A stretch of DNA of 64,000 bases, from contig CM060708.1 of the NCBI GenBank assembly GCA_030686995.1, forward strand, positions 185,686,749 to 185,750,748. The letters run 5' to 3'. Below the pieces are notes generated by a model. The model saw nothing but the letters and a program-made list of their open reading frames with translations, did no database searches and was not told the DNA's origin. Origin of the DNA: Artemisia argyi. Its lineage: Eukaryota; Streptophyta; Magnoliopsida; Asterales; Asteraceae. The position numbers and the translations under genes were made by a program. Shown here one piece after another: positions 12,498 through 22,842 of the stretch (its first letter is position 1; the number at the start of each line of letters is the position of its first letter).

Positions 12498-12569
12498 CTA
12501 AAACAACACAAGAACAACGGAAGCAAATGAGATTGGGAGAAAAATCACAAATCTGCCATCAAATGGTGC

Positions 12570-12602
12570 TGACGCCGTCACGCCTGCGGGCTGACGCCGT
12601 TA
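12570..12602 (-). promoter_or_regulatory. TGACG doublet, internal to A (1)
   Basis: TGACGCCGTCA, 11 bases, then TGACGCCGTTA; start-to-start 22. It lies about 75 bases upstream (minus strand) of the ORF-1 frame opening. Confidence 0.5.
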
Positions 12603-13057
12603 CACCCTTAACATTTTCAAATATGAGAATATGAGAGAAAAATCAAGATTTAAACTTAAACCCTTAAACTAAACACCCCTTTTTACAGCAAAATACCAAT
12701 TCACAAAGGTTGTGTGGTCTGATTTCATTATTTTCCTCTCGTAACATCAAACCCAATTGATTACAAACTATATGTTACCACAATCATTGTTAAACTAACA
12801 TGATTATAAGGCAAAACAAGTCCTAATCATGAATCAATCCTAGGGTTTTGAATTTTTGGAGAAATCCTAAATTGATAGATCTAATGAATAATTGAATCAA
12901 GAAGGAATAATTAAATTTACTTACCAAATGGAGATTAGCAACGAAAGTGGGTGATTTAATCCTTGGAGATTTGGTAGTGGGGCGTTGGATGGATATGGCT
13001 TATGGGGTTCAGAGTGAAAGTGATAGGTTTGTGGTTATTAAACCTATGCAGATGGGC

Positions 13058-13090
13058 TGACGGCGTCGTGTGTAAGTTGTGACACTGTCA
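13058..13090 (-). promoter_or_regulatory. TGACG doublet, internal to A (2)
   Basis: TGACGGCGTCG, 11 bases, then TGACACTGTCA; start-to-start 22. It lies in the pol-less interval, with no LTR homology noticed around it. Confidence 0.45.
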
Positions 13091-13729
13091 CAGCCTTGTT
13101 TTATTGATTTTTATATATTATACCTTTTTTAGGTTTTAAGAATCTGCTCTTTCCTCCCTTGTTTTAAGAAATCTTTTAAATCCCACCACCCACCTGGGTC
13201 AAATACTCTGTTGCTATTGTCTGTTGTAAATTGGTTTTCCAAGGAATCAATTTTTTTACCACTCAATTTCCAATGTCCATCTTGGAAAGTAATTAATGAG
13301 TTAAGGAATCTTTCTCAAAGAGTTTTGAGGATAAAGGCATATTTTATTCAAGTTTTTTGTATACCCGATTTAAATCTAAAGGAACGCTTCCTTATGTTGC
13401 AAAAGTTAGAAAGCATAACTCGTACAAATTCAATGAAAACGTTATTGACAATAGACTTCCCTTCAATACACGGTGATTTATGGGAATAGAAGTTGACCTA
13501 AATTAAATCTACGAATGAGGCTGTTTCATTGTGCGTATCATTACTCATTTTGACAAGTTCTGGGATCTAAAAAACCATTTCAATCTTCTTAGGCGAAGCT
13601 TCTCTCATAATTTTTTCTCTTAACCTTAATATGAAATCCTTAGCTTATTTCATAAAGACATTCCTGGTGTTAACAATGTAGGGTTCTAGTCATTGGATTT
13701 TTTTTTTCAAGATTGTTTACAAATGTCCA

Positions 13730-14665
13730 CATTATTCCTTCGAATTACTCTTGTCGCAAAATCTCATGAAGCGTGTAGCTCCTAACTGCATTTACATGCT
13801 CACAGGGATTCGTCTCATGGTCATACAGAGGCATCTTAGCCCTTATTAGCTCCTCAACATGTCATTCTAAACTCTTAAATTCTTGCTCTTGAGTTGCGTT
13901 AATGTAGTCTAGACTCTCTTCTTCCAGGAATATTGGATCTTCGCATTCTTCTTTTTCATATTATGCTAAGCCCTCAATGACTATCTAACACTTCTCAATG
14001 TTAAGGTTGCTTAGTTTCCCATTGTTGGCATAGTCGAAGGCCCTTCTAGTATGATGATTGACACAATCATAGAAAATTTGGATTTGGAGCCAAAGATCAA
14101 TGCCATAATGAGGGACTTTTTGGAGTATAGTAAGTCCTTAAAACGAGTCCACGCTTCGTAAGAGTTACACCTTGACGTTGTTGGAACATAAAGATGTCTT
14201 CCTTAACTTGGTAGTTCTCCCCGGTGGGAAAAATTGAGCAAGGAAATGAGAAGTAAGGTCATCCCAAGTTGAGATAGATCCCCGCGGGTAAATGCTCAAG
14301 CCAATTACTAGCTTCGTCATGTAGAGAGAGTTGGAAGAGACGCAATCGCGTCGTCTCCTTAGTAGCAACGTCAAGGTTAACGGAATCAAAAATTTTAAGA
14401 AATCCTTGAGATGTTGGTTTGGATCTTCGAAATGAAGTTCATGGAATGCACATCCATTTTGCACCAATCGGATGGTGTAAGATCGCAAAGGAGACACATT
14501 GGATCTTTGGGGAAGCTCAATGGTGTTTTGATAGCCTTGGTGGCTCAGTTTGGAGTACTCAGCTAGAGTACGGGCTCGAGGTGGATCTTGGTGTGGTTGT
14601 TCTTGGTAGGGTTAGCATGGTTGGTATGGTTGGTCAAGGGGTTCAAAGACGCCTTCATTCACCAT
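13730..14665 (-). pseudogene. gag remnant of element A
   Basis: The minus-strand frame starts at an ATG at 14665. After an early stop (~14615) it shows a proline/glutamine-rich segment, FEDPNQHLKDFL and SISTWDDLTSHFLAQFFPPGRT. This is the retrotrans_gag core (capsid-like domain) of Athila elements; the equivalent in C is at 59150-59260. The middle is frameshifted between ~14400 and ~14330. Downstream pieces such as CEDPIFLEEESLDYINATQE (~13950-13890) belong to the acidic C-terminal part and carry further stops. No zinc knuckle was found. It is non-functional. Confidence 0.7.
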
Positions 14666-14809
14666 GATGGAAAATGAAGAGAATTACGAAAGAAATGGAA
14701 CAAAGAAAAGATAGACTAAAAGAAAGCTAATAAAAAGAAAAAAAAATCTCACTTGATAGGAATCTAGTGAGTAGACCTAAACGAGATAGAAATCTAAATC
14801 TATACTATT

Positions 14810-14826
14810 CCCCGACAGCGGTGCCA
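14810..14826 (-). other. Primer-binding site of element A (tRNA-Asp)
   Basis: On the minus strand it reads TGGCACCGCTGTCGGGG, six bases inside the LTR. This is a degenerate complement of the tRNA-Asp 3' end; compare TGGCGCCGCTGCCGGGG in N. Confidence 0.8.
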
Positions 14827-14832
14827 AATACT

Positions 14833-16175
14833 TGATGTGGCCGTTGTAAGACCTCTTAAAAAAAATTACAATCCTCCTAGGCAGTGTACTTAACCGTTGT
14901 AGTGTAGTATAGGCAAGACACAGTGGATTGATCGTTCTTTAGAGGAATAGTGTATGTGAAGGCCAAAGTGTATGTCGAGATAGGTCAAAAGGTGAGGGAT
15001 GAATATTTTGTATTTTTATATTTTATAAAAAGCAATTTAAAATCTCGGGGTTTGAAGAGTGCACAGTTTAGCTACTAGCTAACTAAACCAAATCTAATTA
15101 TAAAATTAAGTTAAACTAATAAACAAGAAAAGTAAAGTGGTAACTCTTATAATGAGGAGACGTGTTTACTTAGATTTCCTTACTCCCTAGTTATCTCTAA
15201 CTGATTTGTCGAATTGTCATGTCCTTGTTTTAATTGAAGCGTTGTTTTCTTTAATATCAGTCGTGGGAAGGTGCCGAAGTCCCCAACTCTATGAACATAT
15301 AAGTCTCCCTTAAAAACCCTGAAGTCTATTAAGTTTTCCAAGATCTACAAGCCGCAATTAATGCAATAAATACAACGAGAAAAGCCAATAATGCACTCTA
15401 TGGTTCCGTTTAGTAAGACGTTCAAGCTAACACATATAAGAAAATAGCCACTTTTCCTACTTCTAACGCTAAGCAATCAATAAAGTAAGAGATGACAAAT
15501 CAATGATCAATAACTAGATTTAATTAGATCTAAGCAAATACAATTAAATCTAGCCTAGCTTGTTATAACGAAGAAAAGAAAAACAAATAATCAAATAACA
15601 CATAGACATATTGAATGATTCAATGAATGACTTATCTTCAATTACACATGGGTGAAAAGGGCTAGAAAATCCTACAAAAGCTCTGAAATTCGTCTAGGGT
15701 TTTGTCCTCCAAAGTATTACTTTAAGATTTTACCATGAATGAAAAAAATGCGAAAAACATATATAGGAATACACTTGTGACGGTGTCACTTGCAAATTGT
15801 GACGCCGTCAGCTTGCCTCTAATTAGTGTTTCGTCTGTATAATCATCATCATGACGCCATCAGCTAGGCCATCATGTGTAAAAACTTTTGAGCTGTCATG
15901 TTATAAAATTGCATTGAGTTTGGGTCTTCAAATACAAGTGACAGTGTTAGGTTATATGTTGTGACGCCGTGAAGTCTCCACTTTGACAGATTCTTGACTT
16001 GGTCGTTTTTCTTTGTTTTCTTGTCATTTTAAGCGCAAAACATGGCGGTTTCCACAATTCACATCCCAAGTACCTAAAATGCAAAAAGAAACGATTTAGG
16101 GCAATATTTGATCAATTACATACCACTTTTAGGCTTAAATGACCCCTTGAAAATGTATCAAATAAATACTTATCA
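14833..16175 (-). repeat. 5' LTR of element A (1343 bp)
   Basis: TGATGTGGCC on the left to TTATCA on the right (TG...CA). It aligns with the left LTR (9031-9864) and more distantly with the C LTRs. It has a TATATAG box near 15760 with a TGACG doublet (15778-15810) just upstream on the minus strand. A degenerate tRNA-Asp-like stretch, CCGTTGTAGTGTAGTATAGG, starts at 14894. AAATA follows the LTR. Confidence 0.88.
15778..15810 (-). promoter_or_regulatory. TGACG doublet next to the TATA box of the A LTR
   Basis: TGACGGTGTCA, 11 bases, then TGACGCCGTCA; start-to-start 22. It is about 12 bases upstream (minus strand) of the TATATAG box at ~15760-15766. The left LTR has the decayed equivalent at 9460-9492 beside TATATATAG at 9440. 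A second, more distal doublet lies near 15940-15970. Confidence 0.55.
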
Positions 16176-16179
16176 AAAT

Positions 16180-17020
16180 AGTACGTCCTTTGTGCTTGCA
16201 TTCTCGTCATCTTCAACCTCTCAAACCACCTTATATCTCATCCCCTTTGTGATCTTGCTACCTATAAAAGGTTCTAGAGTTCAAGCATCTCAAGAGCAAC
16301 CACTGTCTCGTGAACAAATTGGTTAAGAGATCAATGAACTTCAAGATCTTTCCAATGTTATTTAAACTCATATCCAAGCCGCCACCAATACTAAAAACAC
16401 AAACTTTAGTTTGCCACCTTTCATTTATCCATCACCTCCACAACCTAGAAGAACCGCTTGTATAAGTGTTAGACCATGTCGCTTCACCAACCTATTGTCA
16501 TCAACCAACTCATCAGCTATTAATCTTTGACCACCAAGTGATTACAATGTTGCTCCTCCCTCATCTCCATTAGACTCACCACCAAACACAACCATAGATC
16601 CACAAACTACCACTCTCCAAGACTTTTTTCAACTACTAAAGTGACACCACCACCACTTTCCACATCACCACTGGCACCAACTCAACAATCCAAATAATAA
16701 GCACTAACAGGATCCAACATAAAGACTCTTAAGCTAATTTTTTCAACACCTCCCACTTCACCTAATCCATTCTTTGTTGAGTTAGATGATCTACCACCTA
16801 GGGTTGGCAGTCCACCTCCTCTACCATCCATAACTTCACTTGAAAACTTAGTAAATCAATCACAACCTATACCTAACATCAAGGATGTTGATAATCCATT
16901 ACCACCTCTTCCACCAAACAATGAACCAACATGGATCAATGATCCTTTACCTCCACTTCCCCATTATCCCTTTTGTGAACATTGTCAAAGCTCTAGAACT
17001 GCTACTCATGAAGTGTGAGA
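16180..17020 (+). pseudogene. Proline-rich coding remnant in the Copia-4 3' internal region
   Basis: A + strand frame with several stops continues through proline-rich stretches (PPSSPLDSPPNTTIDP; then, after a frame change near 16640, FVELDDLPPRVGSPPPLPSI and PPLPPNNEPTWINDPLPPLP) to a stop after CEHCQSSRTATHEV near 17018. Codon-scale conservation of Pro/Ser/Thr suggests a once-coding region. Position between a lost pol and a Copia LTR fits the env-like or extra ORF of SIRE-type Copia elements, but I do not recognise the protein. Left end is cut by element A. Confidence 0.4.
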
Positions 17021-17623
17021 TGAGATGTGTTTCATTCTCAATCACATCCTTGAACGCATCAACATCATCACCCCTTAAAAAGGGATATGCAAGCATATAG
17101 GACTATAATATTTTTGTACTTTTTTATTTCTTCATTTATTTTTGTATTTGTCTTTCATATTTTTATTTTTAAGACCATATCCTTGTTCTTATTTTTACAT
17201 TTTTCATGTCGTTAAAAGACAACTATAGTTTTGTTATGTTTTATTACGAGGATGAATTGTTCCATACCTTGTCTCTTGCATATCTGGTGCGTGATTAGAT
17301 TTACATACTCTTTAGTTATTCATACTCTCCAAGATAATGAGATCTATTATTGTTTATCACTAACCATATTTTCTTGTAGGTTTTCGATTCCATTTACTTG
17401 ACGTCCTCATTAAGGGGGAGTTATTGTCAAGGGAAAGTATTGCATTTGGAATATCTATTCCACAATAATGTCTCTTTGAAACTCTTTTTATTTTAACAAA
17501 ATGGGGGAGAAGAGAGTAAAACAAAATATTCAAAATTTTAAAATTTTCAACTATTAAACCATCTTGAACTTAAGTTTTACTCACAATAATTTTACATTTT
17601 ATCATCAACAAAAAGAGGGAGAT
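17021..17623 (+). other. Copia-4 3' non-coding region and polypurine tracts
   Basis: Non-coding and T rich. Purine tracts TAAGGGGGAG at 17411, ATGGGGGAGA at 17501 and the terminal AAAAGAGGGAGAT at 17611-17623 precede the LTR. Confidence 0.65.
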
Positions 17624-18249
17624 TGTTAATACAAATAAGCTGTAAAAACGTTTACTTACATTTCTCGATCTCTCTATGTTTTGTCAATAACAATCATAAA
17701 ATTATCTCAAGTATAAATGTAAGATCACATGTTTTTAAACTAGTCATCATATTATTTTTACTAAACTACACATTATTTACTAGTTACATTATACATTCTT
17801 TTCGTAAATGTTTTATGTAAAATATTTACCTACATCATACATGACATCACATAGAAGATCGTGTAAGATTTATTGGGTACCCATGACCCAAAACCATAAC
17901 CATTACCCAAAACCCAAAACCCATGACCCAAAACACAGACTCGTAACCCAAAATCTGGACTGACTGATCCAGTGTACCGGATCCCTTGGGTAAACTGGCC
18001 GGATCCCTTCTATAAGGGATCCGCCGGATCTGGCGTGTTAAAGGCAGTTTTTCCTATAAATAGAAGGTCATTTCTTCATTGTTTCTCACCCATTCTAATA
18101 CATCTCTTCTTATATTCTTATATCTCTCTAACCTCATCTCTCAGATCATTCTTGTAGTTTTTCTTTTAGTGATTCACAAGGTTTGTTGTAAAAGATGAGA
18201 TCACGATTTTACATATAATACTCGCAAACTTCAAGGGAAGTGTTATTAG
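17624..18249 (+). mobile_element. Copia-4 3' LTR, interrupted by element B
   Basis: Begins TGTTAATAC directly after a GAGGGAGAT tract. It has ACCCAAAA-type short repeats at 17878-17960, three CCGGATC motifs, a perfect inverted repeat at 18001-18022 and TATAAATAG at 18055-18063. The 3' end is not reached, because Athila B starts at 18250. Confidence 0.75.
18055..18063 (+). promoter_or_regulatory. TATA box of the Copia-4 LTR
   Basis: TATAAATAG, 33 bases downstream of a perfect 9-bp-stem inverted repeat, in an otherwise non-coding LTR. Confidence 0.55.
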
Positions 18250-18250
18250 T

Positions 18251-18272
18251 GATGTGTGCTTATTCACACATC
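18251..18272 (+). repeat. Hairpin at the very start of the B LTR
   Basis: GATGTGTG, loop CTTATT, CACACATC: a perfect 8-bp stem beginning at base 2 of the LTR. The same sequence starts the right LTR at 50424. Confidence 0.8.
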
Positions 18273-19243
18273 CTTTTTAGCCTTAAAACAGACCAAATAC
18301 ACCAAATACTAACCAAATATGCCAAGAGAATGTGTGTTTTTGTATTTGTGTATGTGCAGGTACGGATATATGAGAAATGAACAAAAACAATGCCAAAACC
18401 GACAAAAACGAGCACGAGAATGGAAAAAGGTCAAAATCCGGAGCCGGGGAAGCAAAATTATAAAAGAAAGCTCAAAATGTCAATAGAAGTCCTCAGAGAA
18501 TCATAAAGTTGCATAATTAGTCCCTGGGCAAAGTTTGGAAGAAATGGCAATTTTAGTCCCTAAGCTTTCAGAAAATGACAAAAGTGGTCCTTTGGTGAAA
18601 TATTTGAAGATAAGTCAGAAATAGTCCTCCATGATTCAAAAAGTAACAAAATCAGCCCTTGAATGAAGCTTTGGATGATTTATAGATTCAGTCCCTGGAG
18701 TTTTTAGTTTGACACATTTGGTCCTTGTTAATAATATTACTCTTAAACCAAATATACAACCAGGTTCACAAATGATACCAATCTAATCCACAAGCCCAAA
18801 ATAAAACTAAAATCCCATTCCCTTTAATACTTATACCCGGCCTGCACCTTATACCCGGTCAACCCACTCCCATTACCTTGTCAACCTTAAACAAATAAAA
18901 CACCCCCAAAATAAATTACCCACCCCCAATTTCCATTTTACCCAGATAACTTAGAACCCTAACTACTGTTCACGTGAGTAAAACTTCAATTCACAACAAT
19001 TAAGGGTAGTATGGGTATTATACGAGTAATTCTAGAAGAATTCTGACATGGTAGGCCTGCCATGTCAGTAATCCGTGTGAAATGACGCGTAAAATGATTG
19101 GGAAATGATGATCAAATGGCTGATATCATGGATTGGGGACCAAGTGTAATCCAAGGCACGATATTGTGGCAAAGAAACACAATTGTGGCATGGATCAGTG
19201 ACGTGGATGACCTAGAAGCTTCACCCAAGCTCCCAGCTTCAAG

Positions 19244-19251
19244 TATAAATA
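19244..19251 (+). promoter_or_regulatory. TATA box of the B left LTR
   Basis: TATAAATA followed by CCCCAATT, conserved in the right LTR at 62081-62088. Confidence 0.6.
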
Positions 19252-20297
19252 CCCCAATTCCTCATCAGCCATGGTGTGTAGTTTGTAGTAGTTTTTTTTT
19301 ATCATTTAGTATTTTAATCTTTGTTTTAATTGTATTTTCCAATTTCAAGCAGTTGTACTAAATTTCCTTTTATTAATATAATTCAAATTTCAGTATCAGA
19401 TTATTGTCCTAATTTCATTTTAGTTTAATCTCTTTATTTACCTCTTATTAGTTTAAATTAGTAGTTAGTATTTTGTTTTAAGTTCTGTCTTAAGTTTCTG
19501 TTTCATCTATGATTGAAAATCCAAAAAAATAAGAAAATCAGAAGAAAAAAAAATAGTAGTTTCAATTCCAAATAAGTTCAAATAGCTTTTTCAGTTTAAT
19601 ATAAGCTCATACCAGCTTCCTTATAGCTTTGTGTGAGTTAGTTCAATTATTTGTGCAAAATTCCAAAAGTCAACCAAAAAGTCAAACAACAGCTTATTCA
19701 TATAAGCCAGCTTATATTGGAGTTAAAGGCAACCATAAGGTGTCACTTGGCCTGTCATAAAGACAGGCAATCTTAGTGAATCCCCCTCTGTTGTGCTGAG
19801 CGGGAATTGGTTTTGTAAGTTTTCTATTTTTAATTCCTAGTGCATTAGTAGAAGTAACAGTAGTTTAGATCTATTAGAATTGCTTAATTCTGTATAATTA
19901 TAGTTGTTGCTTCATATTATTGTTAATTTAGCTTATTGATCTTTATTGTTGAAGTTATTTGGTAACTGTCTCATTATTGCTATCATATCATTAGATATGT
20001 GTTCCTGTTTGTGTTTGTGTTTGATAATGTGTTTTCTGTGTTGATTTGGTATTATTGGATCATTATTAATACTAAGGTTTAGGTTTGGATTGCTTTAGAT
20101 TAGACTTAAGTGAGTAATTGGTTTAGACAGACACTTACAGGGGTGTTTGGATAAGTGTGGTTTGCTGGTTTCATTATTATTTTAGAGGGTACTAGTAGCT
20201 TAAACATCTCACCTAGGTTGCATTTAGGCTTAATCAAACATAAAATTCAGTGGTCAATACATTAAGAGTCAAAACATCTTTGTTTCAAATAGATTTC

Positions 20298-20809
20298 TCA
20301 TTCTGTGCAATTTTCCTGGGATGGTTCAATGCTTCGCCTTGGCCGATCTTGGTGCTAGCATTAACCTAATGTCGTTATCCATTTGGAAAAAGTTATCTTT
20401 ACCCGATTTGACTCTGACTTGCATGACCCTCGAGCTTGCAGACCGAACTATTTCCCACCCAATGGGAATAGCTGAGGATGTCTTCTTTAATGTGGGAAAA
20501 TTTCATTTCCCTGCCGATTTTGTCATTGTTGATTTTGATGTTGATCCACGGGTACCCCTCATTCTCGGGAGAGGTTTCCTAAGGACTGGTCGTGCGTTAA
20601 TTGATGTTTTCGATGAAGAAATTACCCTACGCGTTGGTACCGAAGCCATAACGTTTAATTTGGATCAAACCGCAAGGTACTCCTCCGATTATGACAAACT
20701 TTCCGTGAACCGAGTTGATGTTATTGATGAAGTTACAAAGGAGTATTCTCAAGAGTTACTTGGTTTTACCAAAAATGCTTCGAGTGGCAATCCCACTCCT
20801 TCTTCTTAA
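20298..20809 (+). pseudogene. Element B pol: aspartic protease region
   Basis: The frame runs from the deletion junction. ALADLGASINLM carries the Athila protease active-site motif (D-L-G-A in place of D-T/S-G), followed by LPDLTLTCMTLELADRT, FPADFVIVDF and VPLILGRGFLRT, the conserved flap and C-terminal parts. The frame stops at a TAA (20807-20809), but the same frame continues into the linker and RT. The upstream gag is gone, and the open frame begins in LTR-derived sequence. Confidence 0.85.
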
Positions 20810-22842
20810 CCAATCATTTCCGATCCTTCCCCCTCCCTTACTCCGTTTGAGGGAAGTGATTTCATCTTAGAAGAGATCGAGGCCTTTCTTTCTAACGATT
20901 CGATTTCACTGGAAATTGATCATTCCGTTTGCGACCCGGGGGGAGATGTTCTTTTGATTGAAAAATTGTTGAATGAAGACCCGAATCCGTCTCTCCCTCC
21001 GTTAGACCTTAAAATGGCCGATGTTAAAGAAGTTAAGCCGTCTACTGAGAATCCTCCGAATCCCGAGCTCAAGGATTCACCTCCTCATCTTGAATACGAT
21101 TTTTTAGAAGGAACAGATAAAATTCCCGTCATAATTTCAAAAGAACTTAAAGATGAGGAGAAGAACCGTCTCTTAGATGTGCTCAAGAAGCATAAAAGTG
21201 CCATCGCTTGGCAAATTTCAGATATCAAGGGTATCGACCCTCGTTTTTGTATGCATAAGATTTTGCTTGAAGACAATTACAAACCTTCCGTCTAGCAACA
21301 ACGACGGGTTAACTCAAAAATTCACGAGGTTTTCAAAAAGGAAGTTATCAAACTCCTCGATGCCGGAATGACTTATCCAATCTCGGATAGCTCATGGGTT
21401 AGCCCGATCCACTGTGTTCTGAAGAAAGGTGGAATGACCGTAGTGACTAATGAAGATAATGAATTGATTCCGACACGTTGTGTTACCGGATGGAGAGTGT
21501 GTATTGATTATCGAAATTGAATGATGCGACTCGTAAGGACCATTTCTCACTTCCATTTATGGATCAAATGCCCGAACGATTAGCAGGAAATGAGTTCTAT
21601 TGTTTTCTCGATGGATTTTCTAGTTACTTTCAAATTCCGATTGACCCTCTAGACCAGGAAAAGACCACTTTCACTTGCCCTTACGGAACGTTTGCTTATC
21701 GTCGTATGCCTTTCGGCTTATGAAATACTCCAGGCACGTTCCAGATGTGTATGATGTCTATATTCTCCGATATGATGGAGAAAACCATGGAAGTTTTCAT
21801 GGATGATTTCTCGGTTTATGGAGATTCTTTCACTTCTTGCCTCTCCCATTTAGAAAGAATGCTGAAACGGTGCGAAGACACCAACTTGGTTCTAAATTGG
21901 GAGAAGTGCCATTTCATGGTTAAAGAGGGCATTGTCCTCGGCCATAAGATTTCTAAATCTGGGATTGATGTCGATAGAGCTAAAGTTGACGTGATTGCTA
22001 AGTTACCTCATCCCACAATCGTTAAAGGAATTAGAAGTTTTCTTGATCATGCCGGTTTTTACCGACGTTTTATCCAAGATTTTTCTAAGATAGCCCGGCC
22101 CCTGACCCATTTACTTGAAAAAGATGCTCCGTTTATCTTCTCAAATGAATGCACCGAAGCATTTAATATTCTTAAGAAGAAGTTAACGGAGGCTCCTATC
22201 TTAGTTGCCCCCGATTAGGACTTGGCTTTCGAGCTAATGTGCGATGCGAGCAATTATGCTATTGGGGCAGTTCTGGGGCAACGCAAGTCAAAATATTTTC
22301 AGCCGATACACTATGCTAGTAAAACAATGATCGATGCTCAATACCATTATACGACTACTGAGAAAGAGATGTTAGCCGTCATTTACGCTTTTGAAAAGTT
22401 TAGACCTTATTTGCTCTTAAAGAAAAGCATAGTGTATATGGATCATTCGACTCTTAAATATCTAATGGCAAAGCAAGATGCTAAGCCAAGATTGATGCGG
22501 TGGGTTCTACTCCTTCAAGAATTTGATGTTGAAATTCGTGACAAAAAGGGAGCTAAGAACCTTGCTGCCGATCACCTTTCGCCTTTAGAGAATCCCCATC
22601 AAAGTGATTTCGTGAAAAAGGAAATTAACGAAACATTCCCTCTCGAGACACTTGGGAGTTTATCACATAGTGATCCTAGTACCCCATGGTTCGCCGACTT
22701 TGCGAATTACCATGCGGGGAATTTCATACGTAAAGGGATGTCGTTCAAACAAAAGAAGAAATTCTTTAAAGATGTTAAGCATTATTTCTGGGACGACCCC
22801 TACTTATTTAAGATTTGTGCGGATCAAGTGATCCGTCGGTGA
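20810..22842 (+). pseudogene. Element B pol: linker, reverse transcriptase and RNase H
   Basis: The linker (EIEAFL, PHLEYDFLEG) leads to RT motifs: GMTVVTNEDN, GWRVCIDY, FPLPF-type SLPFMDQM, GTFAYRRMPFGL and the catalytic FMDD at 21796-21807. RNase H follows with [23 protein letters not shown] and [14 protein letters not shown], and a tether region ending [11 protein letters not shown]. Breaks: stop TAG at 21293-21295; a one-base deletion near 21515 just before NDATRKDH; stop TGA at 21721-21723 within the conserved PFGLCN block; stop TAG at 22216-22218; stop TGA at 22840-22842. It is not functional as it stands. Confidence 0.88.

Larger units (their letters stand above)
12498..13729 (-). other. 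Non-coding stretch of element A where pol is missing
   Basis: No protease, RT or integrase motif is visible on either strand. Two TGACG doublets are present (12570-12602 and 13058-13090). A + strand frame at 13211-13489 (about 90 codons) resembles nothing I know. The segment 13500-13729 may be degraded gag sequence. Confidence 0.5.
9031..16175 (-). mobile_element. Athila element A, internally deleted (gag remnant, ORF-1 remnant, no pol)
   Basis: In minus-strand order it consists of a 5' LTR (14833-16175), a tRNA-Asp primer-binding site (14810-14826), gag remnants, a stretch without pol, an ATHILA ORF-1-like pseudogene, a 3' non-coding region and a truncated 3' LTR ending at 9864. The whole protease-RT-integrase region is missing. 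Compared with C, its 3' non-coding region also lacks the part corresponding to roughly 52515-53710. The left end is cut by the inverted junction with D, so no target-site duplication can be checked. Confidence 0.8.
18250..20297 (+). repeat. 5' LTR of element B, 3' part deleted
   Basis: Starts TGATGTGTG and matches the right LTR from 50423 through the AGCAC target site to about 63141. The right copy then continues for at least 860 bases that are missing here; after CAAATAGATTT the sequence jumps into the protease domain. It includes GTCC-type repeats (18500-18730), a TATA box at 19244-19251 and a 24-bp palindrome at 19044-19067. Frames in the U3 are conserved between copies only because the LTRs are. 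Confidence 0.88.

Noticed and set aside
13211..13489. 92-codon + strand frame inside element A
   Set aside because: No recognised motif, opposite strand to the element, no promoter or homologue seen in the other Athila copies.
17878..17960. Telomere-like ACCCAAAA repeats
   Set aside because: Irregular unit and short array within a Copia LTR; not the plant TTTAGGG repeat.
19098..19361. Frame of 87 codons with a counterpart at 61944-62126
   Set aside because: Both lie in the U3 of the two B LTRs upstream of the TATA box; the similarity is LTR identity, not protein conservation.
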